NCBI RefSeq assembly: GCF_904849725.1
Contig: NC_058519.1
Span: 535,564,316 to 535,628,315, forward strand
Direction of reading: 5' to 3'
DNA length: 64,000 nucleotides
Source: Hordeum vulgare subsp. vulgare
Lineage: Eukaryota; Streptophyta; Magnoliopsida; Poales; Poaceae
Each line of letters starts with the position of its first letter. Position 1 is the first letter of the stretch. Both the position numbers and the translations under genes were made by a program. Positions 33,755-44,600 of the stretch are shown here, in pieces. The notes beneath the pieces are model-generated. The model was not told the origin of the DNA. It was given only the letters and a program-made list of their open reading frames with translations, and did no database searches.

Positions 33755-35082
33755 GAGCCAGTACAACCAAAGAGCTCAACAGATCCGACTGAAGTCGAGG
33801 TCCCCGCTGTGGTTGATTTGATCATGGAGATTCCTGCTGTCATCCCCGAGTGGACTGTGTCGTTCATTGTGTACATCATGAGGCAAGAGTTACCAGAAGA
33901 CGAAGTCCAAGCGAGGTAGATCGTCCGCAGGTCGAAGTCCTTCACCGTCATTGATGGATAGTTGTACAAGGAAAGTGTTTCAGGCGTCCTTCACCGGTGC
34001 ATCTCCCCTGAGGAGGGACAGTTGATCTTGGAATAAATTCACTCGGGAACCTGCGGCCATCATGCCTCCTCAAGAGCAATCGTCATCAAAGCATTCAGAG
34101 CTGGTTTCTTCTGGTTGCAGGCGAATGAAATGGCAAAAGATATGGTCGACCGATGCGAAGGCTGTCAGTTCTATTCGAACAAGTCCCACAACCAACATCT
34201 GCGCTGAAGACAATCCCTCTTATTTGGCCGTTCGCAGTGTGGGGATTAGATACAGTCGGACCATTCGGAACAGGCCAAGGGGGATTCACTCATCTGTTGG
34301 TAGCAGTCGACAAGTTTACCAAGTGGATTGAAGCTAAGCCCATCAAGAAGCTCGACGCCCTCACAGCCATCAAATTTGTCAGAGACATCATCGCCAGATT
34401 CGGGGTTCCGCACAGCATAATCACCGATAGTGGCACAAACTTTGACTCGGACAGATTCAAAGGTTTTTACACAGGCCAAGGTATCCGAGTGGATTTTGCA
34501 TCTGTGGCGCACCCCCAAACAAACGGGCAAGCAGAGCGGGCGAATGGACTTATTCTTCAAGGGTTGAAGCCTTGACTCCTGCGAGAAGTTGGACATGCCA
34601 CCGGCGCATGGGTCACCGAGCTTCCTTCGGTGTTGTGGGGCCTCCGCACAACTCTGAATAGATCTATAGGGCGATCGCCGTTCTTCCTCGTTTATGGAGC
34701 CGAGGCAGTCCTTCCGAGTGACTTGCTTCACAACTCTCCACGAGTCGAACTCTTCTTCGAAGCCGAAGCAGAGCAAGCCAGGCAAGACGGAGTAGATCTT
34801 CTAGAAGAAGAGCGCGAGATGGCACTGACTCGCTCAACAATTTATCAACAAGATCTGCGGCGATTTCACGCGCGACACGTCAGGAGTCGCACATTCCAAG
34901 CAGGCGACCTTGTGCTCCGAGTGGATCAGCAGAGACCTCACAAGCTGGCTCCCGCCTGGGATGGACCCTTCATCATCTCTAAGGTGCTGAACAACGGAGC
35001 GTATCGATTCTACAACCTCGACAGGGAAACGGAAGAGCCGCGAGCATGGAATGGAGATCTCCTAAAGCGCTTCTACACGTGA
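33755..35082 (+). pseudogene. pol: Integrase of the Tat-type element
   Basis: Starts in the RT frame with TAG stops at 33917 and 33959 and a TAA at 34034. The zinc finger is seen as HSGTCGHHASSRAI and DRCEGCQFYSNK. A frame change near 34187 leads to the core, with all three catalytic residues visible: WGLDTVGPFG, IITDSGTNFD and NGQAERANG. A TGA lies at 34573. The C-terminal part LPSVLWGLRTTLNRSIGRSP, FLVYGAEAVLPSDL, FQAGDLVLRV and WDGPFIISKV runs to the TGA at 35080-35082. Confidence 0.9.
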
Positions 35083-35173
35083 CCACCGACGGAGATAATG
35101 TAAAGAACAAGTATCATTGAAGTAATACAAAGCAGATTGATTTCTTGCAGCTTCAAAATTCTCCCACGTTTGC

Positions 35174-36029
35174 AGACTCCGGTCAAAAAACTCGCTCCGA
35201 GTGTGCACTAAAAGTCGCACTCGGGCACTTAACTGCGACCCAGAATCGCCTAAGTAAAAACTCGCTCCGTGTGCACACTAAAAGCCGCACTCGAGGACTT
35301 AGCTGCGACCCAGAATCGCCTAAGTACAAACTCGTCCTAGTGTGCACTAAAAGTCGCACTCGGGGACTTAGCTGCGACCCAGAATCGCCTAAGTAAAAAC
35401 TCGCTCTGAGTGTGCACTAAAGGCGCACTCGGAGACTTAGCTGCGACCCAGAATCGCCTAAGTAAAAACTCGCTCCGAGTGCGCACTAAAAGCCGCACTC
35501 GGGTACTTAGCTGCGACCCAGAATCGCCTAAGTACAAACTCGCTCCGAGTGTGCACTAAAAGTCGCACTTGGGGACTTAGCTGCAACCCAGAATCGCCTA
35601 AGTAAAAACTTGCTCCGAGTGTGCACTAAAAGTCGCACTCGGAGACTTAGCTGCGACCCAGAATCGCCTAAGTAAAAACTTGCTCCAAGTGCGCACTAAA
35701 AGTCGCACTCGGGGACTTAGCTGCGACCCAGAATCGCCTAAGTACAAACTCGCTCCGAGTGCGCACTAAAAGTCGCACTCGGGGGACCTAGTTGCGACCC
35801 AGAATCACCTAAGTACAAACTCGCTCCGAGTGCGCACTAAAAGCCGCACTCGGGAACTTAGATGCAACCCAGAATCGCCTAAGTACAAACTCGCTCCGAG
35901 TGCGCACTAAAAGCCGCACTCGGGAACTTAGATGCAACCCAGAATCGCCTAAGTACAAACTCGCTCCGAGTGCGCACTAAGAGTCGCACTCGGGGACTTA
36001 GCTGTGATCCAGATTCGCCTAAGTAAAAA
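35174..36029 (+). repeat. 70-bp tandem repeat array (about 12 copies) behind pol of the Tat-type element
   Basis: Unit text: ACTCGCTCCGAGTGTGCACT, AAAAGTCGCACTCGGGGACT, TAGCTGCGACCCAGAATCGC, CTAAGTA. The anchor GAATCGCC(T) recurs at 35243, 35313, 35382, 35451, 35521, 35591, 35661, 35731, 35802 (GAATCACC), 35872 and 35942, spacing 69-71 bp. Units contain the imperfect inverted pair CCGAGTGYGCAC / GTCGCACTCGG. Tandem arrays at this place are known for Tat elements. Confidence 0.93.
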
Positions 36030-36375
36030 GCTTCCTCCGAGTGTATTCTCGAGATCCACTCGGAGGCTTAGCAGACCCTCATTGAGGCTCATGTGGATGT
36101 GAAGACAACTAACAACTACATGAGTATCAACTCACTCCGAGTGCACACGAAAAGTCACTCTCGGGGACTTGGCTGCGACTCAGAGTCGCCTAAGTAAAAA
36201 TCTTCCTCCGAGTGTGTACCCGAGATACACTCGAAGGCTTAGCAGATCCTCATTGAGGCTCGTATGGATGTGAAGACAACTGACAACTACATGAGTAACA
36301 TCTCACTTCGAGTGTGCACGAAAAGTCACACTCAGGGACTTAGCTGCGACTCAGAGTCGCCTAAGTAAAAAGCTT
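36016..36375 (+). repeat. 171-bp higher-order repeat (two copies) derived from the 70-bp unit
   Basis: The string CGCCTAAGTAAAAA recurs at 36016, 36187 and 36358, exactly 171 bp apart. Each unit joins a 70-bp-type half (GAAAAGTCAC..TCGGGGACTTGGCTGCGACTC) with a new segment containing CTCATTGAGGCTC and GATGTGAAGACAACT. Confidence 0.88.
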
Positions 36376-36761
36376 CCTCATGTTTGCCTTTGGCTTCACT
36401 AAGAAACGCCAAACAAAAACCACGAGCCAAAATCGTGTCAAAAAAAAACTTGGCGAAAGAAGAGCAAAATATTCGGTTCGAATTCAAAGTTGGATCTACG
36501 ATCAGTCGGCTCGGTGTGAATCAAGCTTATCCACACCGAACCACAAATGTGACGGACAACAGCAGTGGCCAAAGTTTGATACAGATACCACCCGGCATAC
36601 CGAGGTAAATGTGCGTTCGCCATAAAGTTTTTCAAGCGTCACCGGGATTGGCAGGCTCCACAAAGGTGTCAAGGTCGATCCCGTCTGCGATGCGAGTGGC
36701 TGTGTCGAGGAAGGCCTCCATGAAATCTTCGAATCGAAGCTTCTTGGTGTTGGCGAAAGAC

Positions 36762-39753
36762 TTACCACTCGGCGAAAGACTTCTTGGTGGTGTCGAGGAA
36801 GGTCTCCAGAATGAACTCCAAAGTCAAGAAGCACTCGGCGAAAGACTTACCACCAAGTGGTGCAATCATCTTCCTTGCCCAGTCGCTGACGTACTTCTCC
36901 TGCGCCATGCACCGAGTGTTCATCAACTTCAGCTGGCCCATCCGTTCGGTTCTTTGACTCTTCAATTTTTCAATTTCGGTTGCCAATGCCTTGTTGGTCT
37001 CCCGGGACTCCTCCAAGGACTTCTCTCGGTCAGCAAGGGCCCCCTTTACACCAGCCAGGTCATTCACAGCCGCCTCCAAGTCCGCAGCAAGCTGAATCTT
37101 TTCAGCCTACAGAGCATTGTACGCGGATCCCATTTCGCAAGTCTTCTGCAAAATAGGCGCAAAGGGAAGATCAGACACATTCCACAAGGAAAACAATCAG
37201 AGCTCAAAGTTCTTCAGACCCCTGCCGATGCAAGCAATCGACAGCGGTCTCGGGGACTACACCCAGTGGGTTCACTAAGAGTGACCCCACTGGCATGAAG
37301 CTCGAACAGGTCGGCCCTATTGAGCTACATGACAAACAGACAAATCTATGAGACTACTATTACCCGACCTGCGTAACACAACTCTTAGGGACTACACCCA
37401 GTGGGTGCACTCGGAGTGCCCCCACTGGTACCATTCGGGCAGATCAGCTCTGATCTATTCAGGTCACGAAAAATACATGTAAGGACAACTGCCGCTGCAA
37501 GCACTCGACAGAAGTCTCGGGGACTACACCCACTGGGTTCACTCGGAGTGAACCCACTGCAAAATCATCCTACTGTATCTGAGTCTATCACTGAAACCCC
37601 CAGTGGGTGACAAGAGGAAAGTAAACACTTACTAGCGCACTTACTCAGATATCGTCCCGGAGCTCCAAGCTTTTCTTGTACAAAGACGCGATGGAGTCGT
37701 ACGCTCCCTTGGCATCACCCACCATCAACTCCACCTGCACCATGGCATCCTTGGCGGCCCCCACCAGGTCTTCCGGGAGATGTCGGGCATCATACAGAAC
37801 GGTTAACGGACCCAGCGCGGCAGAAGACTCCCTGGGCATCCCGAGCTCCGCTCCAATCGGTTCAGCCGTGAGGTCCACCGTCTCAGTCGGCGGCACCGTC
37901 TCGGTCGGCGGCACGTTCATGGTGGGAGCAGCAGCAGATGGGACAATCTCAAGGACAGGCGCCAAAGCTGGCCCCGACCCCCTCTGGTCGTCGTCCTCCA
38001 GATGGATCACCTCCGAAGGAAGCCCGACTGAACAACACGAAATTACAGAAAAAGGGGCAGGATTAAAGACAGCACTCGCGAAACAATAATGCAAACTCTC
38101 GGAGTCGTGGCAAGGTACCTTGCTGGGACGTGGTGGCGTTATCCGTGTCCATAGGATCATCGTCCTGGTGCGGCAGAGATGTGGCGGAAGTAGCAGCCCT
38201 GTTGGGTGAAATCCACTCGACGGATAAGCATGAGTTTAATCAGACACTGAAAAAAGATGGGAGAACAAGTCACTTATGCTGAGGCGACTGGAACAGTGAT
38301 CCTCATCCGAGGCAAGGCTTTCCGAGGCTTGGGCCCACTAGGTTTGGCCACCTTGGACGGCTGGTCCGCGGGCTCGGCAGCAACGTCCCTGGTCCTCTCA
38401 CACTCCAAGCACTCGGAGCCATGGGAGGGGCTGGCGGAGCACTCGGGGCCGCTGGAGGAGCCGGCGGAGCCGCGGGATCGTGACGGCGCTTAGTTCGATG
38501 CTTTGATGGTGGAGGTGGCGAGCTCTGCTCCCCAACCTCCTCCTCCTCCTCTTCTCACTCCTCCTCCGTCTCACCACTGTCGGAGACGTACTCGGCACTG
38601 TCCATGCTGCCCTCCTGGCTGCCCTCCTCTCCCTCGGCTGGATTCCCGTTCGAGACGGCAGAATACCAGTTGGTCCACTCCTGCACAGAACAAAGTCGGC
38701 AACGTTAGGCGGTAGGACAAGAAAAGCGACAAATCTAAAGAGAGCAAAAGCACTCGACAAGATGCGCTCACCTCATTCGGAGGAGGATTGTCGGCGCGGA
38801 AGGGCTTCACTCGCCGGGCTCCTTGGGGGTTGTCGCATGCCCCTGTGATGCTGCAGACCCACGCTGTCACAGTCTCCCCGGTCACGCATTCTGGATGAGT
38901 CCGAGTGGAATCCTCAGGCCCCGCGTAGTGCCACATGGCGTGGTGTCGGGCTTGCAGCGGCTGGATGCGTCGACCCAGAAAAGTCTCCAGCAAGTCCGTG
39001 CGGTGACTCCCTTGCGGACGACGGCTATCAGTGCGTCGACCAGAGGCTGGATCTAGATCTTTTCCCCCTTTGAGAGCGCAAGCTGCCTGGGAGGGGCCGG
39101 ACGGTCTAGGCTAAAAGGTGGCAACCCATTCGCAACATTCGGAAAAGCGATGTCCTGGCAATAGAACCAGGTCGATTGCCAGTTCCTAACTGACTTGGAC
39201 AACTGGAGAGGGGGATAGCTACTCTTTGTTTTCTTATGGAAGCCTAAGCCCCCACAGAGCTGGAGGAGATGGGTCTTATCGTCCGACAGGCTAAGCTTTT
39301 TGACGGTTTGGGACCTAGCGGAGAAGACGTACTTAAAGAACCCCTATTGGGGGGGACATCCAATAAAGCACTCGCAAAGGGTGACGAATGCTGCAAGGTG
39401 GGCTATCGCGTTCGGAGGAAAATGATGGAGCTGCGCCCCGAAGTGATTCATAATACCTCGGAAGAAGGGGTGGGGAGGCAAGGAGAATCCCGTAAACACA
39501 TGGCTGAGCAGCAGAACGCGCTCCCCTCCTTCGGCGCCGGCTCCCTCTCGCCCTCCGGCAGCCTCCACGACTTGTTGGCGATCATGTCGTGCTCCACCAT
39601 CTCCAGCAAGTCGCCCTGCGTCACTGTGGAGGGGAGGAAATCCCCCTGGATCCAACCCGCCGGCAGTACCCGGTGTCGCCGCTCAGCAGGGGCCGTCCCC
39701 TTCTTCTTCTTCTTCTTCTGCGCTTCGAGTTTGCTGGTCTGCCCCTTCGTCAT
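36762..39753 (-). pseudogene. Antisense ORF of the Tat-type element (Transposase_28-like plus coiled coil)
   Basis: Minus strand, in several pieces. It starts at the ATG at 39753 (MTKGQTSKLEAQKKKKKKG; the Lys run is a TTC microsatellite at about 39702-39719). Then, one frame over, FSLPPHPFFRGIMNHFGAQLHH and PNAIAHLAAFVTLCECFIG at 39655-39344, the Transposase_28-like domain shared with 1779-2009. Next QPLQARHHAMWHYAGPEDST near 38940. A linker with three PPTETV-type repeats follows (38160-37645), then KGAYDSIASLYKKSLELRD. A coiled-coil part (37079-36762: ALADREKSLEESRETNKALA) ends the gene. Short repeats at 37249-37560 separate the last two blocks, perhaps an intron. Function unknown. Confidence 0.72.
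37249..37560. repeat. Three dispersed copies of a 40-bp repeat inside the antisense ORF region
   Basis: GGGACTACACCCAGTGGGTT with CACT..GAGTG..CCCACTGG occurs near 37253, 37388 and 37519, spaced about 135 and 131 bp. Each copy holds the inverted pair CCAGTGGG / CCCACTGG with an inner CACTC/GAGTG, so each can form a hairpin. The motif CTCGGGGACT links it to the 70-bp array. Confidence 0.75.
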
Positions 39754-39880
39754 GGTAAAGGCAACAGATCCGTAGAGGAGGAGAGGAAGGAGGAGGCTTG
39801 GGGCGCGCAGGGAGCTACGGGAGGAGCGAGGTTAATGCGAGGAAGAAGAGCAGCGCAAACAGAAATCCCCGCCGGAGGGG

Positions 39881-39890
39881 CTTAAATAAG
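39881..39890 (-). promoter_or_regulatory. TATA-like box for the antisense ORF
   Basis: On the minus strand CTTATTTAAG stands about 130 bases before the ATG at 39753, in a GC-rich surrounding (CCCCTCCGGCGGGGATTT). The spacing is right for a promoter of a separate antisense transcript. Inference from sequence only. Confidence 0.4.
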
Positions 39891-40273
39891 CTTCCGACTG
39901 AGTCACTAACAGGTGGCCCCGAAATCTTATCCCCCCGACCGGCTGCTGCGATGTTAGTGGAGAAGATAAAGGCGCGGTAATCGAGACGGCAGAAACTACT
40001 CGATGGCGATGTCGTCACCCCCGCTGAGCGTGCGGCAACCGAAATTTGAGGATCCAGGAAAATCCGCCGCTGTCAGTTTGACCGGTCGCATCGAAAGATT
40101 CCGCGGAAGCACTCGGTCCCTGACGGTTCGTTTCACTGGTATATTCACTCGAATCACTGGTTGAAAGGATAAAATGGATCAAGGCAAACAATGCCAAAGT
40201 CAAATCCATACCAGTCGGATCCGTACTCCAGGCATCACTTCATCGTTCCAACCCCGATCCATTCGGGGACTAA

Positions 40274-40805
40274 TGATGGGGTTATAGTCCCAGGGTAGGG
40301 TCACAGGCCTGCCCTATAGGTCCTACCCAAGGACTACCCTTCATAGAGGACAAGGCCCTTAGACAGTTCCGATGAACTAAGGACTCCCCCATCATCCAGT
40401 CGGTGATGAACACTTGGAGCGTATTTAACGTACCGACTGAATTCCACTCTGTACATCGTAACCTCCCAGGCGGGCAACGGTCATACGTTTTCATACACCA
40501 TTATTAACATTTAAGGCATACGTTACCTGTAACGTAGGCATTTACTCGCCACTATTCCACCCCTGTCCACCGGGCCATTATGAAGGGCAGCGCACTCTAT
40601 ATAAGCCGCCCTTCACCACTGGTGCAGGGGTTGGCATTTACTGTAATCCTATATTCCACTCGACACTAAGCTCCCAAGAGCACTGAGACGTAGGGCTTTT
40701 ACCTCCACCGTAGAGGGGCCTGAACTCATACATCCTCGCCGTATCTAAGGCTCTGCCCATCCTTTCGTACCCTACACATCTACTGTCAGACTTATACCCA
40801 CGACA
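40274..40805 (+). repeat. 3' LTR of the Tat-type element (532 bp)
   Basis: Preceded by the purine-rich CATTCGGGGACTAA and followed by GGGGG. Differences from the 5' LTR are mainly single substitutions. Confidence 0.95.
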
Positions 40806-40810
40806 GGGGG

Positions 40811-40939
40811 AACCCTAGCGCAGGTGGGCCTAAGGCCCACCAGGGGGTGCGCCACCCCCTCCTCCCCTCCTGGCCGCCACCCCTCCCCCCATCTAGGGCT
40901 GCCGCTCCCCTTAGGGGTGGAAACCCTAAAGGGGGTGCC
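40811..40939 (+). repeat. 5' LTR of the Angela-like element, middle part
   Basis: AACCCTAGCGCAGGTGGGCC... matches 55360-55490 of the 3' LTR. It ends GTGCC (40935-40939), the duplication of the next insertion. Confidence 0.92.
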
Positions 40940-41660
40940 TGTTGGAAATATGCCCTAGAGGCAATAATAAATTAGTTATTATTATATTTCTTTGTTCGTG
41001 ATAATCGTTTATTATCCATGCTATAATTGTATTGATTGGAAACACAAATACATGTGTGGATACATAGACGAAACACTGTCCCTAGTAAGCCTCTAGTTGA
41101 CTAGCTCGTTGATCAAAGATGGTCAAGGTTTCCTAGCCATAGACAAGTGTTGTCACTTGATAACGGGATCACATCATTAGGAGAATCATGTGACGGACAA
41201 GACCCAAACTATGAACGTAGCATATTGATAGTGTCGTTTTATTGGTATAGTTTTCTGCATGTCAAGTATTTATTCCTATGACCATGAGATCAAGAAGGTG
41301 GAGACCTTCGTCGAGCTGTACGTGTGCCGAACGCGGAGGTGCCGTCCGTTCGGCACTAGATCAGGAAGGATCGTGATGAAGTTCGCGGGACACATCGTGA
41401 TGAAGTTCGCGGGACGCATCGTGATGAAGTTCGTGGGACGGATCGTGATGAAGTTCGCGGGACAGATCGTGATGAGATAGTACGACTACGGCGATCTGAA
41501 TCGCGGAAACGTTCCATTACATCAACCATGTTATATACGCTTCCGCTTAGCGATCTCCAAGGGTACGTAGATCCAATCTCCCTCTCATAGATGATCATCA
41601 CCATGATAGGTCTTCGTGCGCGTAGGAAATTTTTTGTTTCCCATGGGACGTTCCCCAACA
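40940..41660 (+). repeat. 5' LTR of the BARE/WIS-like element, internally deleted (721 bp)
   Basis: The text jumps at CCATGAGATCA to AGAAGGTGGAGACC. In the 3' LTR these two flanks are at 46933-46937 and 48086-48090, both ending in GATCA. The lost 1153 bp include the TATA box. A primer-binding variant TGGCATCATGAGC follows at 41662-41674. Confidence 0.93.
41367..41478 (+). repeat. 24-bp tandem repeat in the BARE/WIS-like LTR
   Basis: ATCGTGATGAAGTTCGCGGG plus four variable bases, four full copies and a partial one (ATCGTGATGAGATAG). The 3' LTR has the same number of copies at about 48169-48278, so the array predates insertion. Confidence 0.88.
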
Positions 41661-41674
41661 GTGGCATCATGAGC

Positions 41675-44600
41675 TAGGTTCATGCGTAGATGTTATCTCA
41701 AGTAGAACACAAAGGGTTTTGTGGACGGTGATGTTCGATTTGCTTCCCTCCTTAGTCTTTTCTTGATTCAGCGGTATTGTTGGATTGAAGCGGCCCGGAC
41801 CGACATTATTCGTACGCTTACGAAAGACTGGTTTCATCGATTGACATGCAACCTTGTTGCTTAAAGATGACTGGCGGGTTTGGGTTTCTTCAAATTTTGT
41901 TGAATTTGTTTTGGCCGAGGCGGTCCTTGGATAGGTTAAATAGCAATTTGCACATCTGTGTTGTGGTTTTTGCGTAAGTAAGATGCGATCTACTAGATAC
42001 CCATAGCAGCCACGTAAAACATGCAACAACAATTAGAGGACGTCTAACTTGTTTTATGATATGGCCAATGCCGTGATGTTATATATTGGATGTATGAGAT
42101 GATCATGTTGTAATAGTTAATATCGACTTGCACGTCGATGGTACGGCAACCGGCAGGAGCCATAGGGTTGTCTTTAAACTAATGTTTGTGCTTGCAGATG
42201 CGTTTACTATATTGCAAGAACGTAGCTTTAGTAGTAATAGCATAAGTAGCACAACAACCCCGATGGCGACACGATGCTGGAGATCATGATGATGGAGATC
42301 ATGGTGTGGCGCCGGTGACAAGAAGATCTTGCCGGTGCTTTGGTGATGGAGATCAAGAAGCACATGATGATGGCCATATCATGTCACTTATGAATTGCAT
42401 GTGATGTTAATCCTTTTATGCACCTTATTTTGCTTAGAGCGACGGTAGCATTATGAGGTGATCTCTCACTAAAATTTCAAGACGAAATTATGTTCTCCCC
42501 GACTGTGCACCATTGCTACAGTTCGTCGTTTCGAGACACCACGTGATGATCGGGTGTGATAGACTCAACGTTCACATACAACAGGTGCAAAACAGTTGCA
42601 CACGCGGAACACTCGGGTTAAACTTGACGAGCCTAGCATGTGTAGACATGGCCTCGGAACACAAGAGACCGAAGGGTCGAGCATGAATCGTATAGTTGAT
42701 ATGATTAGCATAGAGATGCTTACAACTGAAACTATTCTCGACTCACGTGATGATCAGACTTGAGATAGTGGATTTGGATCATGCGCCACTCGAATGACTA
42801 GAGAGATGTCTATTTGAGCGGGAGTTCTTAAGTAATATGATTAATTGAACTAATTATCATGAACATAGTCAAAAGGTCTTTGCGAATTATGTTGTAGCTT
42901 GCGATGTAGCTCTACTGTTTTTATATGTTCCTAGAGAAAATTTAGTTGAAAGATGATAGTAGCAATTCTGCGGACTGAGTCCGTAAACTGAGGATTGTCC
43001 TCATTGCTACACATAAGGCATATGTCCTTAATGCACCGCTCGGTGTGCTGCACCTCGAGCATCGTCTGTGGATGTTGCGAACATCTGACATACACGTTTT
43101 TTTGATGACTACGTGATAGTTCAGTGTGTAATGCTTAACGACTTAGAATTGAGGCGCCGAAGACGTTTTGAAAACGCCACGGAACATATGAGATGTTCCA
43201 AGAGATGAAATTGGGATTTCATGCTCATGCCCTTGTTAAGAGGTATGAGACCTCCGACAAGATTCTTTGTTTGCAAAGTAAAGGAGAAAATCTCAATCAT
43301 TGAGCATGTGCTCAGATTGTATGAGTGCAACAGTCGCTTGAATCAAGTGGGAGTTAATCTTCCAGATGAGATAGTGATGGTTCTCCAAAGTCACTGCCAC
43401 TAAGCTGCTAGAGCTTCATGATGAACTATAAACAAATCAAGGATATATATGATGATCCTTGAGTGATCCGCAATGTTTGACACTGCGAAAGTAGAAATCA
43501 AGAAGCAGCATCAATTGTTGATGGTTAGTAAAACCACTAGTTTCGAGAAGGGCAAGGGCTAGAAGGGATACTTCATGAAACGACAAACCAGTTGCTGCTC
43601 TAATGAAGAAACCCAAAATTGAACCCAAACCCGAGACTAAGTACTTCTGTTATGAGGGGAACGGTCAGTGAGGCGGAGCTACCCTAGATACTTGGTAGAT
43701 AAGAAGGCTGGCAAAGTCGACAGAAGTATATTTGATATACATGATATTGATGTGTACTTTACTAGTACAACTAGTAACACGAAGGTATTGGACACCGGTT
43801 CGGTTGCTAAGTGATTAGTAACTCGAAATGAAAGCTACAGTATAGACGAAGACCAGCTAAAGGCGAGGTGACGATATGTGTTGGAAGTGTTTCCAAGGTT
43901 GATGTGAACAAACATCACACGCTCCCTCTACCATCGGGATTGGTGGTAAGAACCTAAATAATTTTTATTTGGATCATGGTTGTTGCAATGCAATTATTCA
44001 TTTAAAAGGAATAATAGTTGTTCTATTTGCTTGAATAATTACCTTCAATGGTTTATTGAATCTCGATCGTAGAGTTACACATGTTCATAATATTGGTGCC
44101 AAAAAGATACAAATTAATAATGATAGTACCACTTAAATGTGGCACTGCCACTTGAGTCATGTTGGTGTAAAACGCATGAAGAAACTCCATGCGGATGGAT
44201 CGTTTGGTTTCACTTGATTTTGAATCACTTGAGACATGCAAATCATGCGAGATGAAACAAGAGAGTAACTTGTTGGGAGTAATACATTTTTTATGTGTGC
44301 AGTCCAATAAAGTGCTGAGGCACGCAGTGGATATCGTTATGTTCTTACTTCACTGACGATTTGAGTAGATACAAGAGTATTTACTTGATGAATCACAAGT
44401 CTGAAATACTGAAAAGTTCAAAGCTATTTCAGAGTGAAGATCGTCGTGTCAAGAGGATAAACTGTCTACGATATGATCATAGAGATGAATATCTGAGTTA
44501 CGAGGTTTTTGGAACGCAGTTAAGACAATGTGAAAATTGTTTCGCAGTTCATGCCACCTGGAACACAATAGTGTGATGATGTGTTTGAACATCATAGCCA

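Larger units (their letters stand above)
28597..40805 (+). mobile_element. Complete Tat-type Gypsy retrotransposon with dual RNase H, repeat block and antisense ORF
   Basis: LTRs of 533 and 532 bp start TGATGGGGTTATAG and end ACCCACGACA, flanked by GGGGG. The 3' LTR of the surrounding Angela-like element shows the empty site near 55355. Order: 5' LTR, gag, protease, RT, RNase H, second RNase H, integrase, 70-bp and 171-bp tandem repeats, an antisense ORF on the minus strand, 3' LTR. Comparing the LTRs by eye gives about 17 substitutions and one indel. Dual RNase H plus antisense ORF points to the Tat lineage. Confidence 0.95.

Noticed and set aside
30254..33961. TAG readthrough or recoding as an explanation of the TAG-only stops
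   Set aside because: Twelve readthrough events in one polyprotein are implausible, and the element also has a frame change, a TAA and a TGA further on.
35145..35537. Short ORFs in the 70-bp repeats
   Set aside because: Pure translation of tandem repeats.
35174..36029. Regularly spaced repeats resembling a CRISPR array
   Set aside because: Units are contiguous, with no unique spacers, inside a plant retrotransposon.
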